Notes under the pieces: model-generated
Seen by the model: only the letters and a program-made list of their open reading frames with translations
Database searches by the model: none
What the model was told of the DNA's origin: nothing
NCBI GenBank assembly: GCA_016719225.1
Contig: JADKAN010000002.1
Coordinates: 992,001 to 1,056,000 of the forward strand
Reading direction: 5' to 3'
From: Flavobacteriales bacterium
GTDB taxonomy: Bacteria; Bacteroidota; Bacteroidia; Flavobacteriales_F; PHOS-HE28
DNA: 64,000 nt
Part shown: piece by piece, positions 33,746-41,670 of the stretch
Layout of the letters: each line of letters opens with the position of its first letter
Numbering within the stretch: the stretch's first letter is position 1
Position numbers and translations under genes: made by a program

Positions 33746-35215
33746 TCAGGATCGTTTTTCATAGAGCCTCCAAGTGGGTTTCGTATCCTCCCAATCATAT
33801 AGCCAAAGGGCCTTCTCCGTCCACCAAGGCAAGGCGCTTTGTACAGGCTCCCAGTTGGGGAAGCCCGCGTTCGGGCAAGGTGCTGGAGCGTGGTCTGAAA
33901 TGAGCACGACAAGGGTATCGGTCAGTGTGTTCATCGGCGCGCAGGCATTTTGGATCACACCTTGCGTTGTGCCTACAGGAAGGTAGAATTCAGGGATCCG
34001 GATATCCCAGATGTCCCTACCTCCTTCGAGGTATTCAACCCGCAGCGGATGCACCGGATATTTTTTCCCAATAGCTTGGCCCAATGCTGTCCGGCCATTC
34101 GCCGCAGGAGAGGAGATCACCACCGTCAGCGCGAGGATATTGATCACGCCGAGCAGAAGCAGCACGGGTTTCCACAAGGCGGTGGCGCCAAGGTGGGTTT
34201 TCCAATGCATCCTTACGCTGCTGAACGCCGTGATCAACAGCAGCGGGACCAGACCGGCCAACGGGTATAGGAACCGCAATTCCTTGTGCGGCACGATGGA
34301 TAGTGCGATCACCACTGGTAGGATGCACCATGTCAACAAAGACTTCGCTTGGTAGCGTAACAGGATAAAGAAACCGACGAGCATGCAGAGGCCGATGGGA
34401 GGGATGGCATATTTCACGATCCAAGGCGCATAATACCACCAAGGGAAACTATCGAATACATGTCCCGGATGGCTTGGGAAATTGGCATGCAGGTAATTGC
34501 CGAAGCTGAACGCAGGCACACCGTAGAAAAGGCTGTCCATAGCCGTGCTCAACAAGAAGACGAGCACGATCGAGGCTCCTGCTTGGAGCACGGATACTGC
34601 TTTGGGTTTGGCGATCAGCAGGGTCCAAAGGCCGATCCCTATCACGGCCGGGAGCATGCTCGGCTTGATGCAGATCAAGATCCCCAGCCACATCCCGGTC
34701 CACCAAGGCCATTTACCATTCTCCTTTCGCTGGTACAACAGTGCCAGAATGTGAAGCAATGCAATGAGCGACCAGGTTTCACTGGAGAACCGCACCAGCA
34801 GGAAAGGCAGGAACCAGAGGAAATAGGAAAGGATTATGTAGGGTCTCCGGAGTGATGGATCAATCGGTCGCAAGGTTGCGATCACGAAGCGCTTCATGGT
34901 GAGCAGCGCCAACAAGGCCGTTATGGAACGGAGCAGGAAGGTCAGTGTGAAAGGGTCATCCACGCCGAGGATGGAACAAGACTTGAACAAGGCGACCGCT
35001 GTCCACGGCAGCACGGATGAACGGATACGCTCATAAAATTCCCAAGGCAAGGGCCCCATGTTGGGATCCCCGGTCTTCCATTGCGCGAACGTGATCACTT
35101 GATAGTGCTCATCCGCATTTTGGAAGCCTGTGCTGGACCATGCTGTACAGATGTAGACCAGCACCGCTGCAGCGAAAGCGCGGCGATGAAAGGTGGTGAT
35201 ATCGGTACTGTTCAT
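33746..35215 (-). CDS. GT22-like membrane mannosyltransferase (PIG-B/ALG9 family)
   Basis: This 489-residue multi-pass protein starts at MNSTDITTFHRRAFAAAVLV. Family marks are FQNADEHYQVITFAQWKTGD (first luminal loop, with the acidic HPDE-like residue pair), GPLPWEFYERIRSSVLPWTA, and PHKELRFLYPLAGL, the HKEXRF motif of GT22. About ten hydrophobic helices are visible. It would transfer a sugar, typically mannose from a lipid-linked donor, to a glycan or lipid outside the membrane; the acceptor is unknown here. The frame is open to 35668, but the extra part overlaps the tauE/safE gene and is not real. Confidence 0.85.
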   Translation of the reverse strand: MNSTDITTFHRRAFAAAVLVYICTAWSSTGFQNADEHYQVITFAQWKTGDPNMGPLPWEFYERIRSSVLPWTAVALFKSCSILGVDDPFTLTFLLRSITALLALLTMKRFVIATLRPIDPSLRRPYIILSYFLWFLPFLLVRFSSETWSLIALLHILALLYQRKENGKWPWWTGMWLGILICIKPSMLPAVIGIGLWTLLIAKPKAVSVLQAGASIVLVFLLSTAMDSLFYGVPAFSFGNYLHANFPSHPGHVFDSFPWWYYAPWIVKYAIPPIGLCMLVGFFILLRYQAKSLLTWCILPVVIALSIVPHKELRFLYPLAGLVPLLLITAFSSVRMHWKTHLGATALWKPVLLLLGVINILALTVVISSPAANGRTALGQAIGKKYPVHPLRVEYLEGGRDIWDIRIPEFYLPVGTTQGVIQNACAPMNTLTDTLVVLISDHAPAPCPNAGFPNWEPVQSALPWWTEKALWLYDWEDTKPTWRLYEKRS

Positions 35216-35256
35216 AGCTCCTCCCTTGGAAGGAAGGCAGGGCGAAGATGGGGGGT

Positions 35257-35988
35257 TCACCGGGAAACTCCCGGAGTGGCCGTTCCGTGGCACTCCTGCG
35301 CTCCAGTGGACACCTCGTACAGTACAGGGCTCACATAGGGGATCCCCAAGCCCAATCCCCGCAGAACGAAGAGAAGCCCCATTGCGGCCACCAAGTACGG
35401 TTGGAAGCGATGGAACAAAGCGCGTTTCCCGTTGGACATCATCGCGCCGCCCAAGCGCACCGCCACCAACGAAGGCCATGTACCCAGACCGAACGCTACC
35501 ATGAATGCCGAGCTCGCCAACGGTCCGTCCTGCATCAATGCCGCAGCCAAGGCGATGTAGACCAAGCCGCAAGGCAACAGCCCGTTCAGCATGCCCGTGG
35601 AGAACAAGCCGGCGGGAGAGGTGCGCGCCAATCCCTTGGCCATCGCACGTTGTGCCCCGGAAGTCCACTTGGCGATCCGTCCGGTGAGCTTATGCCCACC
35701 AATAAACGCAGGCCAAGCGATCGCGCCAAGGACCGAAAGGCCCATTACGATACTGACGATCTGCTGGAGACCGGCTAAATGCAGCCCACGTCCAAAGATC
35801 CCGAAGAGCCCGCCCAGCGCTGCGTAGGTAAGCAGCCGACCGGAATTCAGCAGCAACGTATCCAGCATTCTTCCCGCCGCCGTATGCCTTCGCGAGGGCA
35901 CGGCCAAGGCGATGGGGCCGCACATGGCCACGCAATGGAAGCTGCTCATCAACCCCAGCAAAAATGCGGGTATGAGCATAGCGATCAT
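35257..35988 (-). CDS. Sulfite exporter TauE/SafE (UreH-like) membrane protein of the cbb3 operon
   Basis: The 243-residue membrane protein starts MIAMLIPAFLLGLMSSFHCV and shows the family's N-terminal SSFHCVAMCGPIAL motif and the repeated half GLFSTGMLNGLLPCGLVYIA. Cys residues in CVAMC and LLPCG recall UreH/CcoA-like metal transporters often found at the end of cbb3 operons. Copper import or export for the oxidase is a reasonable inference, not shown. The start overlaps the fixH stop by 4 bp, so it is the last gene of the cco operon. Confidence 0.85.
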   Translation of the reverse strand: MIAMLIPAFLLGLMSSFHCVAMCGPIALAVPSRRHTAAGRMLDTLLLNSGRLLTYAALGGLFGIFGRGLHLAGLQQIVSIVMGLSVLGAIAWPAFIGGHKLTGRIAKWTSGAQRAMAKGLARTSPAGLFSTGMLNGLLPCGLVYIALAAALMQDGPLASSAFMVAFGLGTWPSLVAVRLGGAMMSNGKRALFHRFQPYLVAAMGLLFVLRGLGLGIPYVSPVLYEVSTGAQECHGTATPGVSR

Positions 35989-36428
35989 GGCACAACGAGC
36001 CGTTGTTCGGTAAGGTGGTCCTCGCCCTTCGCGCGCCAATCCAAGCGCGCGCGGTAAAGACCGCGCGGCCATCCGGCGGCGGCCAGCACACAAGTGCCGG
36101 TGGTGTCAGCTTCAATGCTCAGCAGTTGGTCCGCCCGGGCATCGTTAGGGCGCATCAGTTCCAAAGTGCCGGTGATCGGCTCGCCTTTCAACGTTGGAGG
36201 GAAAGTGATATGCAGTGCTTGTCCGGTGATCTCCATGCGCACCATTTCACCATGCGTGGCTGCCCGTTCCAACATGTCGATGTCGTCCTGGAACTTCAGC
36301 TCCTTCCCGTAGTAATCCTCCGTTACCAGCGCCTCCGACGTGCTGATGGCACGGTACATGAACCAAGCCATGAGCAAGGCGAATGCCGTAAGCGTCACAG
36401 CGACGCCATGGCCGAAATGGAATTTCAT
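35985..36428 (-). CDS. ccoH: FixH-family cbb3 oxidase assembly protein
   Basis: This 147-residue protein has one N-terminal membrane helix (VAVTLTAFALLMAWFMYRAI) and the YYGKELKFQDDIDMLERAAT signature followed by a beta-domain (GEPITGTLELMRPNDARADQ). FixH/CcoH supports maturation and stability of cbb3 oxidase with CcoI. Start and stop both overlap neighbours by 4 bp, placing it in the coupled ccoG-fixH-tauE/safE tail. Family and operon position agree, so the call is firm. Confidence 0.9.
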   Translation of the reverse strand: MKFHFGHGVAVTLTAFALLMAWFMYRAISTSEALVTEDYYGKELKFQDDIDMLERAATHGEMVRMEITGQALHITFPPTLKGEPITGTLELMRPNDARADQLLSIEADTTGTCVLAAAGWPRGLYRARLDWRAKGEDHLTEQRLVVP

Positions 36429-37879
36429 GGTGTGGATCTTTTCATTGGACCCACGAAGGACGTGCTGATGGTGCCCAATTGTTTGGTGCCGCTGAACACG
36501 CCGACCTTCAGCAACGTATTGTAGCCGTCCATCTGTCCTTTGTCGAGAATGATGAAGAGCTCGCCTTCTGCCATGGATGCTCTCTCGAGCACGGGCGGTC
36601 CACCCACCAGGTTCAGTTCACCGCTGTGGTCGAGCAGTTCGAAATGCACGGGTATTCCCTTGTTGGTCTTATTCACCAGCTTGTAGGTGTATAGGTTGCT
36701 GATGCGGCCGTCCGGTTGCCGTTGGAAGAGCAGCCCGGGTGTGCGCAGTACGGTGGTCTCCACGTCGCTGCGGGTGAGCACAACGGCGAGTAGCGCGCAG
36801 ATCAATATCAGCAGAACGACGGAATATGCCTTCATCCGCGTGGTCCATCGAAAGGGGCGTTTATCGGCGATCTCCGCTTCGCTGGCGAAACGGATAAGGC
36901 CAGTGGGCAATCCGGTAGCGACCATCATGTGGTCGCACGCATCGATGCAAGCGGTACAGTTCACGCATTCCAACTGTGTGCCGTTGCGGATATCGATGCC
37001 GGTGGGGCAGACATGCACACAGGCATGGCAATCGATGCAATCGCCTTTGCCGGCCTCTTGCCTTTCCTCACCCTTCCGGAAAAGCCCCCGCGCCTCGCCG
37101 CGTACATGGTCGTACGCCACGACGATGCTTTCGCGGTCGAGCAGCACACCCTGTAATCGGCCATAAGGACAGATCGTGGTGCAGACCTGCTCGCGCATGA
37201 AGGCGAACACGCCGTAGAACACAGCGCTGAAACCGAACATGGAGGCAAGCCCGACCAGGTGCTGCGATGCTGGCTCGGAAATGATCTTCAACAATTGGTC
37301 GGTGCCGATGATGTAAGAGAGGAAGATGTTGCCGATGAAGAACGAAACCGCGAAGAAGAGCAGGTGCTTAGAGGTCTTCTTGAATGCTTTCTCCGCCGAC
37401 ATCGGCGCTTTGTCCAGCGCTTTCTGCTGCTTCCAATCTCCTTCGATCCAATATTCGATACGCCGGAACACCAATTCCATGAATACCGTCTGCGGACAGG
37501 CCCAGCCGCAGAAGAGCCGGCCAAAGGCCACCGTGAACAGAGCGATGAAAACGATGCCGATGATGAAGGCGAGTACGAAGAGCTGGATGTCCTGCGGCCA
37601 GAATGTCCTGCCGAGTATCACGAAGCGGCGCTCGATCAGGTTCACCAAGAAGAACGGCTCGCCATTGATGCGCAACCACGGAATGATGATGAGCAGCGCC
37701 AACAAGGTGTATCCGAACCATTGGCGGTAGCGGAAGAACTTCCCCGAGGGTTTTTTCGGGAATACCCAGAGGCGTTTCCCATGCTTGTCCACCGTGGCGA
37801 TATGGTCACGGAAGTCCTCCTTACCCTCCGTGTTGGTGGGCTCGCGGCGGGTGTGATGCGGCGCGGTTCCGGGGTTCAT
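36425..37879 (-). CDS. ccoG: Cytochrome c oxidase accessory protein CcoG (FixG/RdxA)
   Basis: This 484-residue membrane iron-sulfur protein starts MNPGTAPHHTRREPTNTEGK. After two helices it shows CGWACPQTVFMELVFRRIEY and CTTICPYGRLQGVLLDRESI. It then shows two 4Fe-4S motifs, CIDCHACVHVCPTGIDIRNG and CVNCTACIDACDHMMV, and a C-terminal Ig-like FixG domain. CcoG reduces Cu2+ to Cu+ for insertion into CuB of cbb3 oxidase. The start overlaps the ccoP stop by 4 bp. All cluster cysteines are present. Confidence 0.94.
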   Translation of the reverse strand: MNPGTAPHHTRREPTNTEGKEDFRDHIATVDKHGKRLWVFPKKPSGKFFRYRQWFGYTLLALLIIIPWLRINGEPFFLVNLIERRFVILGRTFWPQDIQLFVLAFIIGIVFIALFTVAFGRLFCGWACPQTVFMELVFRRIEYWIEGDWKQQKALDKAPMSAEKAFKKTSKHLLFFAVSFFIGNIFLSYIIGTDQLLKIISEPASQHLVGLASMFGFSAVFYGVFAFMREQVCTTICPYGRLQGVLLDRESIVVAYDHVRGEARGLFRKGEERQEAGKGDCIDCHACVHVCPTGIDIRNGTQLECVNCTACIDACDHMMVATGLPTGLIRFASEAEIADKRPFRWTTRMKAYSVVLLILICALLAVVLTRSDVETTVLRTPGLLFQRQPDGRISNLYTYKLVNKTNKGIPVHFELLDHSGELNLVGGPPVLERASMAEGELFIILDKGQMDGYNTLLKVGVFSGTKQLGTISTSFVGPMKRSTP

Positions 37880-39048
37880 GGCAAGGCGGCCGTCCGCAAC
37901 GTGTCCTTGGCGGCGGGGTTGGAAGTGCTATCGGTTTTTGCGCCTTGCCATAAGTCACCTTCCGGTGCTTTTGCATTCGGCGGGTCAGAACCGTGTTTGC
38001 TCAGGATCAGGTCGGTCAAGGAAGCGATCTCGATCGGCTTCAATTGGGCCTTCCAACTGATCATCCCCTTCTCCGGAACGCCATACTTGATGGTACGGAA
38101 AATGTCCTTCACGCCGCCACCGTGCTTCCAATAATCATCGGTCAGGTTGGGGCCCAGTCCCTCTTTTCCTTCGAGCGCCGCACCGTGGCACGGTGTGCAG
38201 TTGGCCGCGTAGATGGCAGCTCCTTGCGCGATCATTCCGGGGTCCGTGCTTTGGGTCACCGTGTTCTCATCCACTTGGTCCGCCATGGTGGCGAGATAGG
38301 CATCCACATCCGCTTTGGCCTGTGCCATTTCGTTGCGGTATTCGGTAGCTTGATCAGGCCAGATCTTGATGACGTGCACGTTCACGATGTACACCACACC
38401 CCAGATGATGGTACCGTAGAATAGCCAGACCCACCACGGCGGAAGCGAGTTGTCCAACTCGCGTATGCCATCGTATTCGTGGTTCATCACGATGTCCTGC
38501 TCACGTTCCACAGGCACATGACGGGTCATTTTCGCCATCATCCTTTGTATCCAGGAAGGACCGGCGACAGGATCAGCTTCTTCAAGCGGCGCTTCTGTTT
38601 TTCCCACCAACGCCGCGGAGAGTTTCTTCAAAAGGAGCAGTTGTGTCAGGATCACCACGAACAGGAACGCGTTCACCAGCAGCAGCAGCAAGGTGAGATG
38701 ATCGGACTGGATGGTGTTGTCCGCCCCGCGGAATTCCTGTGCGTTAGCGGCCACAGCAATGGATAGCAGCGCAGGCAGCATCACAGCGCGCATCCCGGTC
38801 TTAGAAAGTGCTTTCGCCCACAGTGATCCATTGCCACCCACAGCGGAAAGGATGCTGCTCAACGCCATGATGACAAGCACTTGTAGCGTCGCTAGGCCAA
38901 GGAACAAATACGTGGATCCCATGTCGGTGGGTGCTGCCGATGGCGCTTGTTCCATCGCTGGTGCGACATTCTGCGCCAGCAATGCGATCGCCGGGAAACC
39001 GATGGCGAGCAGGATGGACAAGCGGCGGAAATTGCTCTGTCTGCTCAT
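37876..39048 (-). CDS. ccoP: Cbb3 oxidase subunit III (CcoP), with a long N-terminal membrane extension
   Basis: The 390-residue protein contains the CcoP signature YDGIRELDNSLPPWWVWLFY and one heme c motif, Cys284-Thr-Pro-Cys-His288 (CTPCHG). Only a single CXXCH is seen, where Proteobacterial CcoP has two; single-heme forms are known in Bacteroidota. Residues 1-150 add about four hydrophobic segments, including two that look like signal peptides: SILLAIGFPAIALLAQ (about 11-26) and MLPALLSIAVAANAQE (about 90-105). The start overlaps the ccoQ stop by 4 bp, which favours the full length. The C-terminus is a short Pro/Thr tail. Confidence 0.9.
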   Translation of the reverse strand: MSRQSNFRRLSILLAIGFPAIALLAQNVAPAMEQAPSAAPTDMGSTYLFLGLATLQVLVIMALSSILSAVGGNGSLWAKALSKTGMRAVMLPALLSIAVAANAQEFRGADNTIQSDHLTLLLLLVNAFLFVVILTQLLLLKKLSAALVGKTEAPLEEADPVAGPSWIQRMMAKMTRHVPVEREQDIVMNHEYDGIRELDNSLPPWWVWLFYGTIIWGVVYIVNVHVIKIWPDQATEYRNEMAQAKADVDAYLATMADQVDENTVTQSTDPGMIAQGAAIYAANCTPCHGAALEGKEGLGPNLTDDYWKHGGGVKDIFRTIKYGVPEKGMISWKAQLKPIEIASLTDLILSKHGSDPPNAKAPEGDLWQGAKTDSTSNPAAKDTLRTAALP

Positions 39049-39242
39049 CTGTGGTCGTACGTTGTGGTGGTTTCATCCTCCGCGAGAGGCACGTTGGCAA
39101 TGTGCTCAAGTTCGCTCTTCGGGGTGGTGAGCACCCACCACAGCATCAGCAGGAAGAAAAGGAAGAAGAAGACGAAAGCGATGGTGGGCCACACCTCGAT
39201 TCCATTGATGGCGTTGAGGTATTTGGTGATGGAGCTGAGCAT
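39045..39242 (-). CDS. ccoQ: CcoQ-like small cbb3 oxidase subunit
   Basis: This 65-residue single-pass protein has the helix IAFVFFFLFFLLMLWWVLTT and a charged tail (PKSELEHIANVPLAEDETTT). The size, single helix, small polar C-terminus and place between ccoNO and ccoP all fit CcoQ, which stabilises the oxidase. Direct sequence signal for the family is weak, so the call rests on context. It lies 11 bp from the ccoNO stop and overlaps the ccoP start by 4 bp. Confidence 0.8.
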   Translation of the reverse strand: MLSSITKYLNAINGIEVWPTIAFVFFFLFFLLMLWWVLTTPKSELEHIANVPLAEDETTTTYDHR

Positions 39243-39253
39243 GGCTTGGTCGC

Positions 39254-41386
39254 TTAGTTTCCGGTGGAGGGCATGGCGGGTTTCACCTTGATGTCCGTGC
39301 CGAGGCGTTGCAGGTAGGCGATCACGGCGATGATCTCCTTCTCCTTGTCCACTTCGATGCCTCCTTTGGCCAGGTTTTCAGCGATCCGACCAGCTTGCGC
39401 CAAGAGCGAATCGTTGGCGGTGGCGATGAAGGCCTCGTCGTAAGGAACGCCAAGCTGGCGCATCACCTCGATCTTGCGCGGGGTGCTCTTCAGGTCGATG
39501 TCCTTTTCGAACATGTGCGGATAGGCCGGCATGATGGATCCCTTCACGAATTTCCCCGGATCGAGCATGTGGTAGAAGTGCCAACTGTCCTGGTACTTGC
39601 CGCCTACACGGGCCAGGTCGGGGCCGGTGCGCTTGCTGCCCCACTGGAACGGATGGTCATAAACGAATTCGCCCGCCTTGCTGTATTCGCCGTACCGTTC
39701 GGTCTCGCTCCGGAAAGGGCGGATCATCTGCGAATGGCAGTTGTAGCAGCCTTCGGACACGTAGATGTCCCGGCCTTGCAATTCCAGCGGAGTATAGGGT
39801 TTCACGCTACTGATGGTGGGCACGTTGCTTTGGATCAGGAACGTGGGGACCATCTCCACCAATCCACCGATGGCCACCGCGACCAGCGAAAAGAGCAGCA
39901 TCTGCATGGGCCGCCGCTCGATCCAACGGTGCCAATAGCCGCCCGTGGATTCTTTGCCGGTACTCTTCTCCGCAGCTGGTGCCTCCGCCGGTTCGAGGGC
40001 AAGGAAGTTGCCTTGCCGCACGGTGCGGTGCACGTTATACACCATGAAGAACAGGCCGGTGATGTATAGCGTTCCACCCAGCACGCGCAGCCAGTAGGCG
40101 TATTGGATCTGCAGTACGGTGTCCAGGAAATTCTTGTAGACCAAGTAGCCATCCGGGGTGAATTGCTTCCACATCAGGCTTTGGGTGAAGCCTGCGAAAT
40201 AGAGCGGCACGGTGTAGAACACGATACCCAGGGTGCCGATCCAGAAGTGCGCGTTGGCCAGTTTCTTGCTCCAGATCGATGTGCGGAACATACGCGGCAC
40301 CAAGTAGTAGATCATGCCGAAGGTGAGGAAGCCGTTCCAGCCGAGCGCACCCACGTGTACGTGGGCAATGGTCCAGTCCGTGAAGTGGCTCATCGCGTTG
40401 AAGACCTTGATGCTGAGCAGCGGACCTTCCAGCGTGGCCATGCCGTATGCGGTGAGGGCCACCACGAAGAACTTCAGCACCACGTCCTCGCGCACCCGGT
40501 CCCACACGCCTCGCAACGTGAGCAAACCGTTGAGCATACCGCCCCAGCTTGGCGCGATCAGCATGATGCTGAACACGGTGCCAAGGCTCTGTGCCCATTC
40601 CGGAAGAGAGCTGTACAACAGATGGTGCGGACCTGCCCAGATGTAGATGAAGATCAGGGCCCAGAAGTGGATGATGGAGAGCTTGTAGCTGTACACGGGC
40701 CGGTTGGCTGCCTTCGGGACGAAGTAGTACATCAGCCCGAGGTAGGGCGTGGTGAGGAAGAAGGCGACGGCGTTGTGGCCGTACCACCATTGCACCAGCG
40801 CGTCCTGTACACCTGCGTATCCGCTATAGCTCTTCCAAAGGCTCACGGGGATCTCGTAGCTGTTGACGATATGCAACATGGCCACGGTGACCCAAGTGGC
40901 GATATAGAACCAGATCGCGACGTAGAGATGTTTCTCACGCCGTTTGTAAATGGTACCGAACATATTGATGCCGAATAGGATCCAAGAGATCGTGATCGCG
41001 ATGTCGATGGGCCATTCCAATTCAGCATATTCCTTACTTGCGGTGATGCCCAAAGGCAGTGTGATCGCCGCGCTCACGATGATGGCCTGCCAGCTCCAGA
41101 ACTGCGTCCACGAAAGGACGCGGCTCCACATGGGCGTCTTAAGCAGGCGTGGAAGGCTATAGTAGACCCCGGCGAATATGCCGTTGCCGACGAAGGCGAA
41201 GATGACCGAGTTGGTATGCAGGGGACGCAGCCTTCCGAAAGTGAACCACTCTCCCAGGTTGAGTTGGGGAAGCACCAGTTCCAGCGCGGCCCAGAGCCCG
41301 ACCAACATACCTATGGCCCCCCATGCGATGGTGGCCCATAGGTAGGCGCGAACGGGACGGTTGTCGTATTCGAAGCGTTCGATCAT
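39254..41386 (-). CDS. ccoNO: Fused cbb3 cytochrome oxidase subunits I and II (CcoN-CcoO)
   Basis: This 710-residue protein is a single-chain CcoN and CcoO. Residues ~1-470 are the catalytic CcoN barrel with RPLHTNSVIFAFVGNGIFAG (low-spin heme His). WWYGHNAVAFFLTTPYLGLM and FIYIWAGPHHLLYSSLPEWA are CuB His ligands, and TDWTIAHVHVGALGWNGFLT holds heme b3 and proximal histidines. After a linker and one helix, residues ~530-710 carry CYNCHSQMIRPF, the CcoO heme c site, and the LLDPGKFVKGS-like sequence typical of CcoO. It reduces O2 with high affinity and pumps protons. The fusion is known in Bacteroidota. The start overlaps the ccoS stop by 4 bp. Confidence 0.96.
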   Translation of the reverse strand: MIERFEYDNRPVRAYLWATIAWGAIGMLVGLWAALELVLPQLNLGEWFTFGRLRPLHTNSVIFAFVGNGIFAGVYYSLPRLLKTPMWSRVLSWTQFWSWQAIIVSAAITLPLGITASKEYAELEWPIDIAITISWILFGINMFGTIYKRREKHLYVAIWFYIATWVTVAMLHIVNSYEIPVSLWKSYSGYAGVQDALVQWWYGHNAVAFFLTTPYLGLMYYFVPKAANRPVYSYKLSIIHFWALIFIYIWAGPHHLLYSSLPEWAQSLGTVFSIMLIAPSWGGMLNGLLTLRGVWDRVREDVVLKFFVVALTAYGMATLEGPLLSIKVFNAMSHFTDWTIAHVHVGALGWNGFLTFGMIYYLVPRMFRTSIWSKKLANAHFWIGTLGIVFYTVPLYFAGFTQSLMWKQFTPDGYLVYKNFLDTVLQIQYAYWLRVLGGTLYITGLFFMVYNVHRTVRQGNFLALEPAEAPAAEKSTGKESTGGYWHRWIERRPMQMLLFSLVAVAIGGLVEMVPTFLIQSNVPTISSVKPYTPLELQGRDIYVSEGCYNCHSQMIRPFRSETERYGEYSKAGEFVYDHPFQWGSKRTGPDLARVGGKYQDSWHFYHMLDPGKFVKGSIMPAYPHMFEKDIDLKSTPRKIEVMRQLGVPYDEAFIATANDSLLAQAGRIAENLAKGGIEVDKEKEIIAVIAYLQRLGTDIKVKPAMPSTGN

Positions 41387-41553
41387 GATCTATAGGAAGG
41401 CGATGGTGTTACTGGGGTATCGTCGTTCAATATGCGCACTGCAGGAGAGCGGTCGTCCTCGAACTGCCCTGACCTTGCCGCCCAGATAAATGCGAACAGG
41501 AACACGCCTGCTACAAGGGTGCTAACACTGATGAGCAGAATGATGACCGACAT
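41383..41553 (-). CDS. ccoS: Cbb3 oxidase maturation protein CcoS
   Basis: The 56-residue protein begins MSVIILLISVSTLVAGVFLF followed by AFIWAARSGQFEDD. The WAxxSGQFDD signature is diagnostic of CcoS, needed for heme and CuB insertion into CcoN. One membrane helix spans residues 3-23. It has a short Pro/Ser tail. Its stop overlaps the ccoNO start by 4 bp, and the ccoI gene ends 117 bp upstream. A longer in-frame start (MAPQSI) at 41571 is less typical. Confidence 0.9.
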   Translation of the reverse strand: MSVIILLISVSTLVAGVFLFAFIWAARSGQFEDDRSPAVRILNDDTPVTPSPSYRS

Positions 41554-41670
41554 GATGCTTTGCGGCGCCAAAACTGCCCCCGAGCGCCCGACCCTGAAAT
41601 GATAACCATCACCGTAACATCATGACCTTCGTCAGGATTATCACCTCCGGTAGGACGGGCTGCTGCGCTG

